NCBI GenBank assembly: GCA_017620815.1 | Contig: JAGAUI010000013.1 | Coordinates: 1 to 44,863 of the forward strand | Reading direction: 5' to 3' | DNA from: Flavobacteriales bacterium | GTDB taxonomy: Bacteria; Bacteroidota; Bacteroidia; Flavobacteriales; UBA1820 | Length of the DNA: 44,863 bases | Shown: one piece after another, positions 1 to 7,514 of the stretch | Numbering within the stretch: the stretch's first letter is position 1 | Layout: every line of letters starts with the position of its first letter | Notes under the pieces: model-generated | Databases searched by the model: none | What the model saw: only the letters and a program-made list of their open reading frames with translations | Told to the model about the DNA's origin: nothing | Made by a program: the position numbers and the translations under genes

Positions 1-189
1 ATAAAATTTTACCGAATAGCCCAGAGAGTCATTCGGCAGACGGTTAAAAAGAATTGATTAATATTTACTATAAAGGTAATGAAAAAAAGTTAAATAGAAA
101 CGTTTAATCAAAATCTTTTTAATACAAATACTGTTAAAAAATGCTAACACATAAAATTAAAAGAAAGGCATAGAAAAATAAATAAAATA

Positions 190-221
190 AAAAAATCCCC
201 GCCTTTTGGCGGGATTTTTTT
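190..221 (-). terminator. Terminator of lpdA-folK
   Basis: A GC-rich stem (CCCCGCC at 197-203 against GGCGGG at 208-213) with a TTTT loop is flanked by A and T runs, and it sits directly after the folK stop. Read on the minus strand it ends in a long U tract, the form of an intrinsic terminator. One extra C makes a small bulge. Confidence 0.85.
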
Positions 222-684
222 ATTTATCACATTCTGCCAATAATTCGTCTAGATTTTTATGTAATACTGGGTGTATATAGTTGGGTGCTATTTGGTACAT
301 GGGCTCCAGTACAAAACGTCGCCTGTGGGATAGAGGATGAGGAACTTTAAGACTAGGAGTATCTATCACCATATCATCTATAAAGATGATATCTATATCC
401 AATGTCCGCGAACTATACCCTTTTGCCCCTATGGGTCTTACACGTCCATATCTTTTCTCTATTTCCCATATATCTTCCAATACTTTTTCTGGAGATTTAT
501 CGCTTTCTACTACTGCAGCCATATTCATAAAATCATTTTCGGCTTCAAATCCCCATGGAGGTGTTACTATCACATCAGATATAGAGAGTATTTCCCCTAT
601 TTCTATGCCTATGTCATGTAATGCTCCACGGAATATCTCCCGTGTATCTCCCACATTACCTCCCAATGACAGATAGTATTTCAT
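220..684 (-). CDS. folK: 6-hydroxymethyl-7,8-dihydropterin pyrophosphokinase
   Basis: HPPK transfers pyrophosphate from ATP to 6-hydroxymethyl-7,8-dihydropterin, the step before dihydropteroate synthase in cytoplasmic folate synthesis. The 154-residue protein has the family N-terminus (SLGGNVGDT), the PPWGF pterin loop (42-46) and the signature RTLDIDI, in which D96 and D98 are the expected metal ligands. It ends with PHPLSHRRRFVLEP, also typical. The length is normal for a single-domain HPPK. The ATG lies 3 nt downstream of the lpdA stop, so the two genes are very probably cotranscribed, and a terminator follows immediately. No other folate gene is in the window. The identification is firm. 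Confidence 0.95.
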   Translation of the reverse strand: MKYYLSLGGNVGDTREIFRGALHDIGIEIGEILSISDVIVTPPWGFEAENDFMNMAAVVESDKSPEKVLEDIWEIEKRYGRVRPIGAKGYSSRTLDIDIIFIDDMVIDTPSLKVPHPLSHRRRFVLEPMYQIAPNYIHPVLHKNLDELLAECDK

Positions 685-687
685 CTT

Positions 688-2088
688 TTATAGATGTATG
701 GCCTTTTCATAAGCAGCTTCGGTAGCTTCCATAAAAGCTTCGCTCATGGTAGGGTGAGGATGTACGGCCGAAAGTATCTCGTGTGCTGTAAGTTCACCTC
801 GGCGGGCAAGTACTGCTTCGGCTATCATTTCGGTTACGTTATCCCCTATCATATGCACACCTAGCAGTTCCCCGTATTTGGCATCATATATCACTTTTAT
901 AAAACCTTCGGTAGCACCTGCAGCCTTTGCTTTACCCGATGCTGTGAATGGGAATTTACCTATTTTAAGTTCATATCCTGCTTCGCGGGCTTTGGATTCG
1001 CTCATCCCTACCGATGCAACTTGTGGAGTAGTGTATATAGCTCCTGGTATATTTTTATAGTCAAGAGGTTCGACGTCTTTGCCTGCTATCTTTTCTACCG
1101 CTATAATCGCTTCGGCCGATGCTACATGTGCAAGGGCTGGGCCTGCTACCACGTCACCTATGGCATAGTATCCTTCTATGCTGGTGCGATAGTATTCGTC
1201 TGTTACTATCTTACCGCGTTCTACCTTTATTCCTACTTCTTCCAGACCTATTCCTTCTACATTGGTCTCTACACCTGCTGCCGAAAGCACAACGTCGGCT
1301 TCTATCTCTACTTTACCCTTTGGCGAAGTGATATGAACGGTAAGACTACCATTTTCATTTTCTACTACGCTATCTACCGATGACGAAGTCAAAGACTTGA
1401 TGCCGCGTTTGCGGAAGATACGTTCTAACTCTTTGGATACTTCGGCATCTTCGGTTGGTACTATGGCAGGGAGATACTCCACGATAGTAACCTTGGTACC
1501 CATCGCATTGTAAAAATATGCCAATTCGCTACCTATGGCACCACTGCCTATGACCACCATTCTTTCTGGACGTTCTGAAAGAGTAAGGGCTTCGCGATAA
1601 CCTATCACACGGCGTCCATCCTGTGGTATAGCTGGTAAGTTACGACTGTGAGCACCTGTGGCTATGATGATATGAGAGGCGGTATATGTTGTTTTGGCTC
1701 CTTCAGCGTCGGTTACCTCTACAGCTTTTCCCGGCAATACTTTTCCTGTACCCCATATCACATCTATCTTATTTTTTTTCATAAGGAACTCTACTCCCTT
1801 GCTCATCTGGGCAGAAACACCACGGCTACGCTCTATAACACGTTTGAAATCAACATGTGGAGTAGCGTCTATCTCTATCCCATAGGACGAAGCATGTGAT
1901 AGATATTCATATACCGATGCACTTTTAAGTAGAGCCTTGGTAGGGATACAACCCCAGTTAAGACATACCCCACCTAGGTTTTCGCGTTCTACAAGAGCTA
2001 CTTTCATTCCTTCTTGAGCGGCACGTATAGCGGCTACATAACCTCCTGGACCAGCTCCTATGACTATCAAATCGTAATTTTTTTCCAT
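688..2088 (-). CDS. lpdA: Dihydrolipoyl dehydrogenase (E3)
   Basis: This FAD flavoprotein reoxidises dihydrolipoamide with NAD+ in 2-oxo-acid dehydrogenase or glycine-cleavage complexes. Visible are the FAD-binding GAGPGG (11-16), the redox disulfide CLNWGC (C42 and C47), an NAD-binding GSGAIGSEL, the second FAD motif YAIGDV, and the C-terminal HPHPTMSE containing the His-Glu pair of the partner active site. The open frame continues upstream to 2280, but that part is antisense to tRNA-His. The ATG at 2088 gives the normal 466 residues, and a -7 box at 2113-2120 supports it. It is followed by folK. No E1 or E2 gene is nearby, so which complex it serves cannot be told. Confidence 0.95.
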   Translation of the reverse strand: MEKNYDLIVIGAGPGGYVAAIRAAQEGMKVALVERENLGGVCLNWGCIPTKALLKSASVYEYLSHASSYGIEIDATPHVDFKRVIERSRGVSAQMSKGVEFLMKKNKIDVIWGTGKVLPGKAVEVTDAEGAKTTYTASHIIIATGAHSRNLPAIPQDGRRVIGYREALTLSERPERMVVIGSGAIGSELAYFYNAMGTKVTIVEYLPAIVPTEDAEVSKELERIFRKRGIKSLTSSSVDSVVENENGSLTVHITSPKGKVEIEADVVLSAAGVETNVEGIGLEEVGIKVERGKIVTDEYYRTSIEGYYAIGDVVAGPALAHVASAEAIIAVEKIAGKDVEPLDYKNIPGAIYTTPQVASVGMSESKAREAGYELKIGKFPFTASGKAKAAGATEGFIKVIYDAKYGELLGVHMIGDNVTEMIAEAVLARRGELTAHEILSAVHPHPTMSEAFMEATEAAYEKAIHL

Positions 2089-2112
2089 CTTTTTTCTTTC
2101 TATGTATAGACA

Positions 2113-2120
2113 CAAAAATA
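2113..2120 (-). promoter_or_regulatory. -7 box of lpdA-folK
   Basis: On the minus strand this reads TATTTTTG, matching the Bacteroidetes TAnnTTTG. It lies 25 bp upstream of the lpdA ATG and downstream of the antisense extension of the frame, which argues for the ATG at 2088. No clear -33 TTTG is seen. Confidence 0.5.
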
Positions 2121-2154
2121 CGTTTTTATCACATAAGATAAAAATAATATGACA

Positions 2155-2188
2155 TTTGTTTGTAAATAATAAAAAAATTGTATCTTTG
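2155..2188 (+). promoter_or_regulatory. Promoter of tRNA-His
   Basis: TTTG occurs at 2155-2158 and again at 2159-2162, and TATCTTTG is at 2181-2188. The second TTTG is 18 bp from the -7 box. This is a canonical Bacteroidetes promoter, about 26 bp before the tRNA 5' end, and it diverges from the lpdA promoter. Confidence 0.85.
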
Positions 2189-2213
2189 CACACGCGTGAG
2201 GGTACGCAGGTAT

Positions 2214-2288
<75 letters not shown>

Positions 2289-2290
2289 CT

Positions 2291-2327
2291 AAAGACTCCT
2301 TCTTGAAAAAGAAGGGGTCTTTGTTTT
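2291..2327 (+). terminator. Terminator of tRNA-His
   Basis: A 14-bp stem (2291-2304 with 2309-2322, one G-U pair) closes a GAAA loop and is followed by GTTTTT, three bases after the tRNA 3' end. A run of nine G follows at 2331-2339. Confidence 0.85.
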
Positions 2328-2433
2328 TATGGGGGGGGGAGGGAAGAGAGAGATGGACGATAGGGGGAAGAGAGAAACAATGTTTTGTTGATAAATAATG
2401 CCTTCATCATTGCTCAATGACGGCAAATATATG

Positions 2434-2441
2434 TATCTTTA
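2434..2441 (+). promoter_or_regulatory. Probable -7 box of the yfcE-like gene
   Basis: TATCTTTA differs from TAnnTTTG only in the last base and lies 25 bp before the ATG at 2466. A weak TTG about 21 bp upstream (2410-2412) could be the -33 element. Confidence 0.45.
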
Positions 2442-2465
2442 CCACATAGAAAAAACTAGAGAGAG

Positions 2466-3005
2466 ATGAAAATAGCATTTATATCAGATATTCATGGGTC
2501 GGCACATTGGTGTGAGAAGGCATTTGAGGCGATGGACTCTTGGGGTGCAGATGTGATAGCAGTAATGGGAGATGTGATGTATCACGGTCCACGTAATCCC
2601 CTCCCCGATGGTTATAACCCTATGCGTGTGGCAGAAATTCTCAATGAGCATTCGGGTAAAATAATAGCGGTAAGAGGAAATTGCGATAGCGAAGTTGACC
2701 AGATGCAGATAACATATCCTATGATGGAAGATAGTGCCCGTATGATATGTGATGGTCGCACATTTTTCCTCACACACGGTCATATATTTAGTCCAGAAAA
2801 CCATCCCTCACTTCCAGAAGGTTCTGTTCTAGTTTTTGGTCATATACATACTATGGTAGCCGAAAAACGCAATGGTATGGTGTATTTTAATCCATCGTCC
2901 ATCTCACTGCCAAAGGAAGAAAAACATACTTGGGGGCGTTATGAAAATGGTGTCCTAGAAATAGTAGATGATTCTGGAAATATACTTAAAAGCTTAAAAC
3001 TATGA
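2466..3005 (+). CDS. yfcE: YfcE/MJ0936-family metallophosphodiesterase
   Basis: A small calcineurin-like phosphoesterase. The family hydrolyses phosphodiesters with two metals; the natural substrate is usually unknown, and E. coli YfcE acts on artificial bis-pNPP. Metal-binding motifs appear in order: DIHG (D8, H10), GDVMYHGPRNPL, RGNCD, THGH and FGHIH. The YfcE-like loop HGPRNPLPDGYNP follows the second motif. At 179 residues it has the normal length. Its stop overlaps the start of the next gene as ATGA, implying translational coupling. Family assignment is secure; the physiological substrate is unknown. Confidence 0.9.
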   Translation: MKIAFISDIHGSAHWCEKAFEAMDSWGADVIAVMGDVMYHGPRNPLPDGYNPMRVAEILNEHSGKIIAVRGNCDSEVDQMQITYPMMEDSARMICDGRTFFLTHGHIFSPENHPSLPEGSVLVFGHIHTMVAEKRNGMVYFNPSSISLPKEEKHTWGRYENGVLEIVDDSGNILKSLKL

Positions 3006-3247
3006 AACACGCCGAATTTGTAATGCTTGAAAAGGTCAATAAAAAGACCTATCCAGAATATGCACAGATGAGTGCATCTGAACGTAAAAGCCTTCCTGCC
3101 ACCAATTTCTGGAGATTGCGTATGGGGCTAGAACCTATTCCTGTCCCTCCCGAAGACGAATACTATCAGTGTTATTTCACTCCGCCAGAGGAAGTAAACT
3201 ATGTGAATACCCCTCGTAAGAAGAAACCACAAAAAAACGACCAATAG
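3002..3247 (+). CDS. Small protein of unknown function coupled to yfcE
   Basis: I do not recognise this 81-residue protein. It is soluble-looking, with no signal or membrane segment. It is rich in Tyr, Pro and Glu in the middle (around GLEPIPVPPEDEYYQCYF) and ends in a basic KKKPQKNDQ tail. It starts inside the stop codon of the phosphodiesterase gene (ATGA), so it is probably translated by coupling and may act with that enzyme. Its last codons and TAG are built into the left arm and loop of a bidirectional terminator (3224-3265), so the C-terminal sequence is partly dictated by RNA structure. The overlap and undisturbed frame make it a probable real gene. Confidence 0.7.
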   Translation: MKHAEFVMLEKVNKKTYPEYAQMSASERKSLPATNFWRLRMGLEPIPVPPEDEYYQCYFTPPEEVNYVNTPRKKKPQKNDQ

Positions 3248-3265
3248 GTCGTTTTTTTGTGGTTT
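3224..3265. terminator. Bidirectional terminator with 19-bp perfect arms
   Basis: Arms 3224-3242 and 3247-3265 are perfectly complementary around the loop AATA. Each contains a run of seven A or T, so the hairpin can terminate transcription from both sides. The left arm and loop also encode the end of the 81-residue protein, and the minus-strand gene ends at 3280. Confidence 0.85.
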
Positions 3266-3279
3266 TATAAGATATGTTT

Positions 3280-4218
3280 TTAATATGTCTGGTATTTATA
3301 AAGTGCTTTTATCATCACTCCCGGTTCGGGAGGAGCAGATGTCTCTACCCCTACAGCATAGTCCCAGAAAAATCCACCTTTATATCTTTCGGGTAGATGA
3401 CGGCGGTAGAGAGGGTCTGCAAGAGCTTCTCCTAAGGGGATAAAACGATAACCTCTCTTCCATATGATGTACATTATATATCCCAACATATCGTTGTTTA
3501 TTTCACTGCAACGTATGTCTATGATATGTGTTATCTGGCGGGTGAAGTTCTTTTTGGCCTGTTCTTCATAGAAATCAAGAGTTTCTTTTATGTACTCTAT
3601 ATAGCGTTCACCTATGTAACGCACCAGCATAGTATCACGTTCTATCTTGGAGTTTATGTATGGGGTATTGAAATATTCGTCCTCAAAACGTATAGTGGCG
3701 GTAACGGGGATATAGCCTTCGCGGTTGAGGAAATAGTTCACGCTGTCTATTCTTTCGGGGGAGGCATCTAGGTTCATGTCTGGATAGCGGAAATAACGCA
3801 ATATACTCTCATAGTCTGCTACCAGACGCGATATAACCCTATCTCCATAGTTTATATCATCTATAAACCAACTTGCCGATTTTGCCTCGCCTAGTGGTAT
3901 AGAAGAAAAAGTCCCGTTGCCTATCTCCATGCCACTATCCAGCCAAGTACCTATGATAGCCTCTCGTTTTTCTTTTTCGGTAGGGGCTATGAGGTTCTTT
4001 TCGTTCACAAAACCCACCATGGGCATCTTGGATTTTGAGAGGGTCTGGGCTCCAGTATAGTTAAAACCTTGTACCCACATGAGGTTTACCTGTTTGCCAG
4101 CTACAGGCATTTGGTCCATAGTAAGTGCGGCGTGTTTTATGACAGTGGGTTGGCTGTATGCCGCTATCCCTATCATAAATATAACTATAAGCAATATGTA
4201 TTTTCTTATTCTATCCAT
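3280..4218 (-). CDS. Exported polysaccharide-deacetylase-like protein lacking its metal ligands
   Basis: An exported NodB/polysaccharide-deacetylase-fold protein of 312 residues with a signal peptide (MDRIRKYILLIVIFMIGIAA, cleavage probably after YSQ). It aligns by eye with Bacteroidetes proteins having TFDDLP, GFVNE, GNHTFSH and FRxP motifs. The first motif here is TMDQMP (D35, Q36) and the second is GNGTFSS (G102, S106). The Asp and both His that hold the metal in active deacetylases are therefore replaced. FRYPDMN (143-149) remains. Deacetylase activity is unlikely; a binding role is possible. An alternative ATG at 4248 lies upstream of the -7 box at 4236-4243, so the start at 4218 is preferred. 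Confidence 0.7.
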   Translation of the reverse strand: MDRIRKYILLIVIFMIGIAAYSQPTVIKHAALTMDQMPVAGKQVNLMWVQGFNYTGAQTLSKSKMPMVGFVNEKNLIAPTEKEKREAIIGTWLDSGMEIGNGTFSSIPLGEAKSASWFIDDINYGDRVISRLVADYESILRYFRYPDMNLDASPERIDSVNYFLNREGYIPVTATIRFEDEYFNTPYINSKIERDTMLVRYIGERYIEYIKETLDFYEEQAKKNFTRQITHIIDIRCSEINNDMLGYIMYIIWKRGYRFIPLGEALADPLYRRHLPERYKGGFFWDYAVGVETSAPPEPGVMIKALYKYQTY

Positions 4219-4235
4219 CTTACTATATCTCCCCG

Positions 4236-4243
4236 CAAAGATA
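4236..4243 (-). promoter_or_regulatory. -7 box of the deacetylase-like gene
   Basis: The minus strand reads TATCTTTG, a perfect TAnnTTTG, 17 bp upstream of the ATG at 4218. The leader would be only about 10 nt long. It excludes the upstream ATG at 4248 as the start. Confidence 0.6.
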
Positions 4244-4249
4244 AGCAAT

Positions 4250-4272
4250 AAAGCCTCCCGTAGGGAGGCTTT
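4250..4272 (-). terminator. Terminator of ldhA
   Basis: A perfect 10-bp stem (4250-4259 with 4263-4272) with loop GTA lies 33 bp beyond the ldhA stop, and a short T-rich stretch follows on the minus strand. It separates ldhA from the next gene's promoter by only a few bases. Confidence 0.75.
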
Positions 4273-4305
4273 GTCATAATTTTCTATTAAACTCTACTTA
4301 ATGTC

Positions 4306-5301
4306 TTATACCATATTCTGTACTTTCCCTTCATAGAAGCATTTAATGTTTTCCATCGTAGTTTCAGATATGTTTTTCATTGCCTCACGAGTGAAGAATG
4401 CTTGGTGAGAAGTAACTATCACGTTGTTAAAAGATAGCAAACGTGCCAGTGTATCATCATCCAGAGGGTTATCGCTGTGGTCTTCATAGAAATACCCAGC
4501 TTCCTCTTCATATACGTCCAGTCCTGCAGCTCCTACTTTTTTACTCTTCAGGGCGTCTATAAGACTGGCAGTGTGAATTAGTTTGCCGCGACCTGTGTTT
4601 ATAATCATGACGCCTTTTTTCATCTTTTCCAATGCTGCGGCGTCTATGATGTATTGGGTCTGTTCGTTAAGAGGGCAGTGGAGTGATATGATGTCGCTCT
4701 GGCGATAGAGTTCGTCTAGACTTACATATTCCATACCTTCCTTTTGTGCAAATTCATGGTCTGGATATATGTCATAACCCAGCACTCTCATACCAAGCCC
4801 ACGCAATATGTGGATAAGGATTTTGGCTATTTTACCTGTACCTATGATGCCGGCTGTCTTGCCATACATATCAAATCCTTCTAGTCCATGCAGTGAAAAA
4901 TTGGCATCGCGTGTACGAAGTGCTGCACGGTATATCTTGCGGTTAAGCGAGAGCATAAGGGCTAGAGAGTATTCGGCAACGGCATAAGGCGAATATGCTG
5001 GTACGCGTACCACTGTGATACCATATTGCTGGGCAGCAGCTAGATCCACATTATTAAATCCAGCACAACGCAATGCTATAAGTTTTATACCATTCTGTGC
5101 CAGTTCTCTTATCACTTCGCCGCTGGCATTGTCATTTACAAATATACATACAGCGTCCATGCCTCGAGTGAGAGATACGTTGTCCATGCTCAGGTTACCT
5201 GTGAAGAACTTGATGTCATAGCCATAGTTTTCGTTCTCTCTCTCAAAAGAACTGCGGTCATAGCTTTTGCTACCAAAGAATGCTATCTTGATTTTTTTCA
5301 T
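4306..5301 (-). CDS. ldhA: Fermentative D-lactate dehydrogenase
   Basis: A D-isomer-specific 2-hydroxyacid dehydrogenase reducing pyruvate to D-lactate with NADH. The protein from the ATG at 5301 is 331 residues, matching E. coli LdhA. Motifs include RCAGFNNVDL (78-87), the Rossmann GTGKIA (154-159), NTGRGKLI, LDVYEEEAGYFYEDHS (typical of LdhA rather than SerA) and the catalytic histidine in SHQAFFT (H299). An in-frame ATG at 5373 would add 24 basic residues, but the ATG at 5301 follows a perfect AGGAGG. A terminator follows. It stands alone, without lactate-utilisation neighbours. Confidence 0.92.
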   Translation of the reverse strand: MKKIKIAFFGSKSYDRSSFERENENYGYDIKFFTGNLSMDNVSLTRGMDAVCIFVNDNASGEVIRELAQNGIKLIALRCAGFNNVDLAAAQQYGITVVRVPAYSPYAVAEYSLALMLSLNRKIYRAALRTRDANFSLHGLEGFDMYGKTAGIIGTGKIAKILIHILRGLGMRVLGYDIYPDHEFAQKEGMEYVSLDELYRQSDIISLHCPLNEQTQYIIDAAALEKMKKGVMIINTGRGKLIHTASLIDALKSKKVGAAGLDVYEEEAGYFYEDHSDNPLDDDTLARLLSFNNVIVTSHQAFFTREAMKNISETTMENIKCFYEGKVQNMV

Positions 5302-5310
5302 CTTTTTTTT

Positions 5311-5316
5311 CCTCCT
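5311..5316 (-). promoter_or_regulatory. Perfect Shine-Dalgarno (AGGAGG) of ldhA
   Basis: The minus strand reads AGGAGG, then eight A and one G, then the ATG at 5301. Consensus Shine-Dalgarno elements are rare in Bacteroidetes, and I saw none this good at other starts in the window. It fixes the ldhA start and suggests efficient initiation. Confidence 0.75.
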
Positions 5317-5448
5317 TTTTTTATTGCAGATGGGGAGAATATCACCCCTGTTTCCGGTAGTAAAAGTAGGCATTTATTCTTTATGTAGCATAGATGATGT
5401 TTATTTTTATTTGATAGTAGAATAGATTATATTTATAATGGAAGTATT

Positions 5449-6528
5449 TTAATTAAGCATATATCTATGGACATGGTCAAAGTCTTCCTCGCTACTATAT
5501 GTGTAAAAATAGCTATCGTCACCACTGGCTATGATACGCATAGCAGGAGCGTCCAGCTCATAGTAGCCTGTAAGATTACCGTCCCAATCATATACCCTCA
5601 CCCAAGTGCCTATAAAGTGAGGTTTCATTCCATTATCTATCATCTCAAATTTACAATCTATGTCGAGCATATAGATGTGATTATCGGTTGTGAATATATC
5701 TAAACAACCAGATAATCTTTCGGGTTTAGAATCCATCATAGCCTTGATGCGGTCTATGAGATTATCATCTATGCTGTCACCAACGCTCTTAAAAAGAGAG
5801 ATTTTACCACTAGAAGAGACGTCATAGAAATCTACACGACGTATAAGAGGTGCATCATACATAAGTGCTATGCGGGAGCCTCTGCTGGCGAGTTTTCCAT
5901 CTATGATGTTTCTTGTGTGGTATGGCTCTCCTTTGCTATCATACTCTACCTCTATCGCGGAAGATGTCTTTATGGAGTCTATATGTTTTCCGCTCTCTAC
6001 ATCATCTATAAAAATAGAGTAGGCGTCATCTCCCCGATGGAAATTAAGTGAGGCGTAGTATTTGCCGTCTATGCAGGGTATGTTATCTATATGAAATTTT
6101 TTCCTGCCGTACTTTGGGCGAGGTATAGTACCTGTCATTTTAATGGAGCGGTTATCTACTGCATATTTTGATATCTGTCCATTGCGGCGATAATCACGTA
6201 ACGAGAGATATCCCATATCTCCGTTACCTTTTAAGGCTATGTTGTTATAGGTGTCAAAATCATTTGGGCCATCACCATAGACACCTGTGGAGTACATAAA
6301 TTTCCAGTCGGGCAGGCTGTAAACATAAAAAACATTGTCACTAGATGGTGTGGCACATACGACAGCCTTGCCATCTGCAACAGTCCAAGAGCGGGGTTGT
6401 ATAATCTCGCCTATGGGTAGGCTTTCTCCTTTTATAGGAGTAGGTGTAGGCAGGCTATCTCCTCCTTCACTGCAGGATAGTAGAGTAGCCATACATAAAA
6501 TGCTAAGTGTATAAATAATTTGTCTCAT
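5449..6528 (-). CDS. Six-bladed beta-propeller lipoprotein
   Basis: A lipoprotein of 359 residues from the ATG at 6528. The signal ends in a lipobox (ATLLSC, C19) followed by SEGGDSLP, so it should be exported and lipidated. The rest is a beta-rich repeat protein resembling the Bacteroidetes TolB-like/BF3164 six-bladed propeller family. It shows repeats of the type YVYSLPDWKF, GDMGYLSLRDYRR, GKYYASLNFHRGDD, NHIYMLDID and WVRVYDWDGNLTGYYELD. The function of that family is unknown. A longer start at 6576 would put 16 residues before the signal and is unlikely. It appears monocistronic; no clear promoter box was found. Confidence 0.75.
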   Translation of the reverse strand: MRQIIYTLSILCMATLLSCSEGGDSLPTPTPIKGESLPIGEIIQPRSWTVADGKAVVCATPSSDNVFYVYSLPDWKFMYSTGVYGDGPNDFDTYNNIALKGNGDMGYLSLRDYRRNGQISKYAVDNRSIKMTGTIPRPKYGRKKFHIDNIPCIDGKYYASLNFHRGDDAYSIFIDDVESGKHIDSIKTSSAIEVEYDSKGEPYHTRNIIDGKLASRGSRIALMYDAPLIRRVDFYDVSSSGKISLFKSVGDSIDDNLIDRIKAMMDSKPERLSGCLDIFTTDNHIYMLDIDCKFEMIDNGMKPHFIGTWVRVYDWDGNLTGYYELDAPAMRIIASGDDSYFYTYSSEEDFDHVHRYMLN

Positions 6529-6644
6529 TTTATGAAAAATTAAATGTTGTAATTGAAAAATTTTGTGTTTATACATTAGACTATAAAAACACTTAAAAAG
6601 TTTCAGTCAATGATAAATTTAACACAGCAGATGGCAGGACTCAT

Positions 6645-6676
6645 AAAAAAACGGCACCCGTAGGGTGCCGTTTTTT
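6645..6676 (-). terminator. Terminator of TPR-barrel-truA operon
   Basis: A perfect 14-bp stem (6646-6659 with 6663-6676) with loop GTA, flanked by A and T runs, 66 bp past the truA stop. Read on the minus strand it ends in seven U. The surrounding 6529-6741 contains no gene. Confidence 0.88.
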
Positions 6677-6741
6677 GGGGGGAGTTAAAGTCGTTTCCAC
6701 ACGCACAAAGTCTATGATAGCCGTGAGTGTAGATGATATCA

Positions 6742-7506
6742 CTATTTATTTATGAGGATACTATCCCAGTCATACTCTACCTTATTAAGAGTGAGGCCGT
6801 GTGCAGGAGCACTCATGCCGCTTTTACATCTGGAGTGGCTCTCTATGATGCTAGCTATGTCTTCGGGGAGGATTTTGCCTCTTCCTATATCTATCATGGT
6901 GCCTACTATGGCACGTACCATATTCCTTAGAAAACGGTCTGCACGTATGGTGAATTTCAAGTGTCCGTCTCCAGTGTCCTCCCATCTAGCGTGTGATATA
7001 TGACATATAAATGTCTTGACATCGGTTTTGACTTTGGAGAAACATTGGAAATCGGTATAACGCATCATAATATCACAAGCACGATTCATAGCCTCTATGT
7101 TTAGAGAGTGGAAAAATAGATATGAACTGCTCTCTATAAATGGGTCTTTGAAGGTGTGGATATGATAGACGTATTCCCGTAATGTAGCGTCAAAACGTGC
7201 GTGGGCAGTGTCTTTGACGGGGAATATATCTAGTATGGCTATGTCTTTGGGAAGTATGGAATTAAGACGTCCTATGATATTATCCTCTTTCACTATCTCT
7301 TTTTCTAGGTCTATGTGTGCATACATATTGCGGGCATGAACGCCAGTATCTGTACGTCCAGCTCCTACTATCTCTACAGTAGTACGCAAAATGGTGGAAA
7401 GTCCACGTTCTACCACCTGCTGTACACCCTTTCCTTGACCTTCGGGTTGTGACTGCCAACCATTATATGCAGTGCCTTTATATGAAAGATGGATAAAGTA
7501 TCTCAT
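6742..7506 (-). CDS. truA: tRNA pseudouridine(38-40) synthase
   Basis: TruA isomerises uridines 38-40 in the anticodon arm of many tRNAs. The 254-residue protein has the N-terminal YKGTAYNGWQSQP and the catalytic-loop motif GRTDTGVHA with nucleophile D53. DATLREYVYHIHT and FLRNMVRAIVGTMIDIGRGK, typical of TruA, follow. The length is normal. It is the last gene of a tight set: its ATG is 8 bp from the stop of the outer-membrane barrel gene, so expression is probably tied to that envelope pair. Confidence 0.96.
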   Translation of the reverse strand: MRYFIHLSYKGTAYNGWQSQPEGQGKGVQQVVERGLSTILRTTVEIVGAGRTDTGVHARNMYAHIDLEKEIVKEDNIIGRLNSILPKDIAILDIFPVKDTAHARFDATLREYVYHIHTFKDPFIESSSYLFFHSLNIEAMNRACDIMMRYTDFQCFSKVKTDVKTFICHISHARWEDTGDGHLKFTIRADRFLRNMVRAIVGTMIDIGRGKILPEDIASIIESHSRCKSGMSAPAHGLTLNKVEYDWDSILINK

Positions 7507-7514
7507 GTTTTAGA

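Noticed and set aside
1-189. A/T-rich start of the window with a CCGAAT/ATTCGG inverted repeat (12-17 with 31-36)
   Set aside because: Short stem with a 13-base loop, no T tract, no gene or RNA recognised; nothing can be claimed.
2331-2339. Run of nine G, possible phase-variable tract
   Set aside because: It lies between the tRNA terminator and the next promoter, about 95 bp before the -7 box, in no frame; nothing shows it affects a gene.
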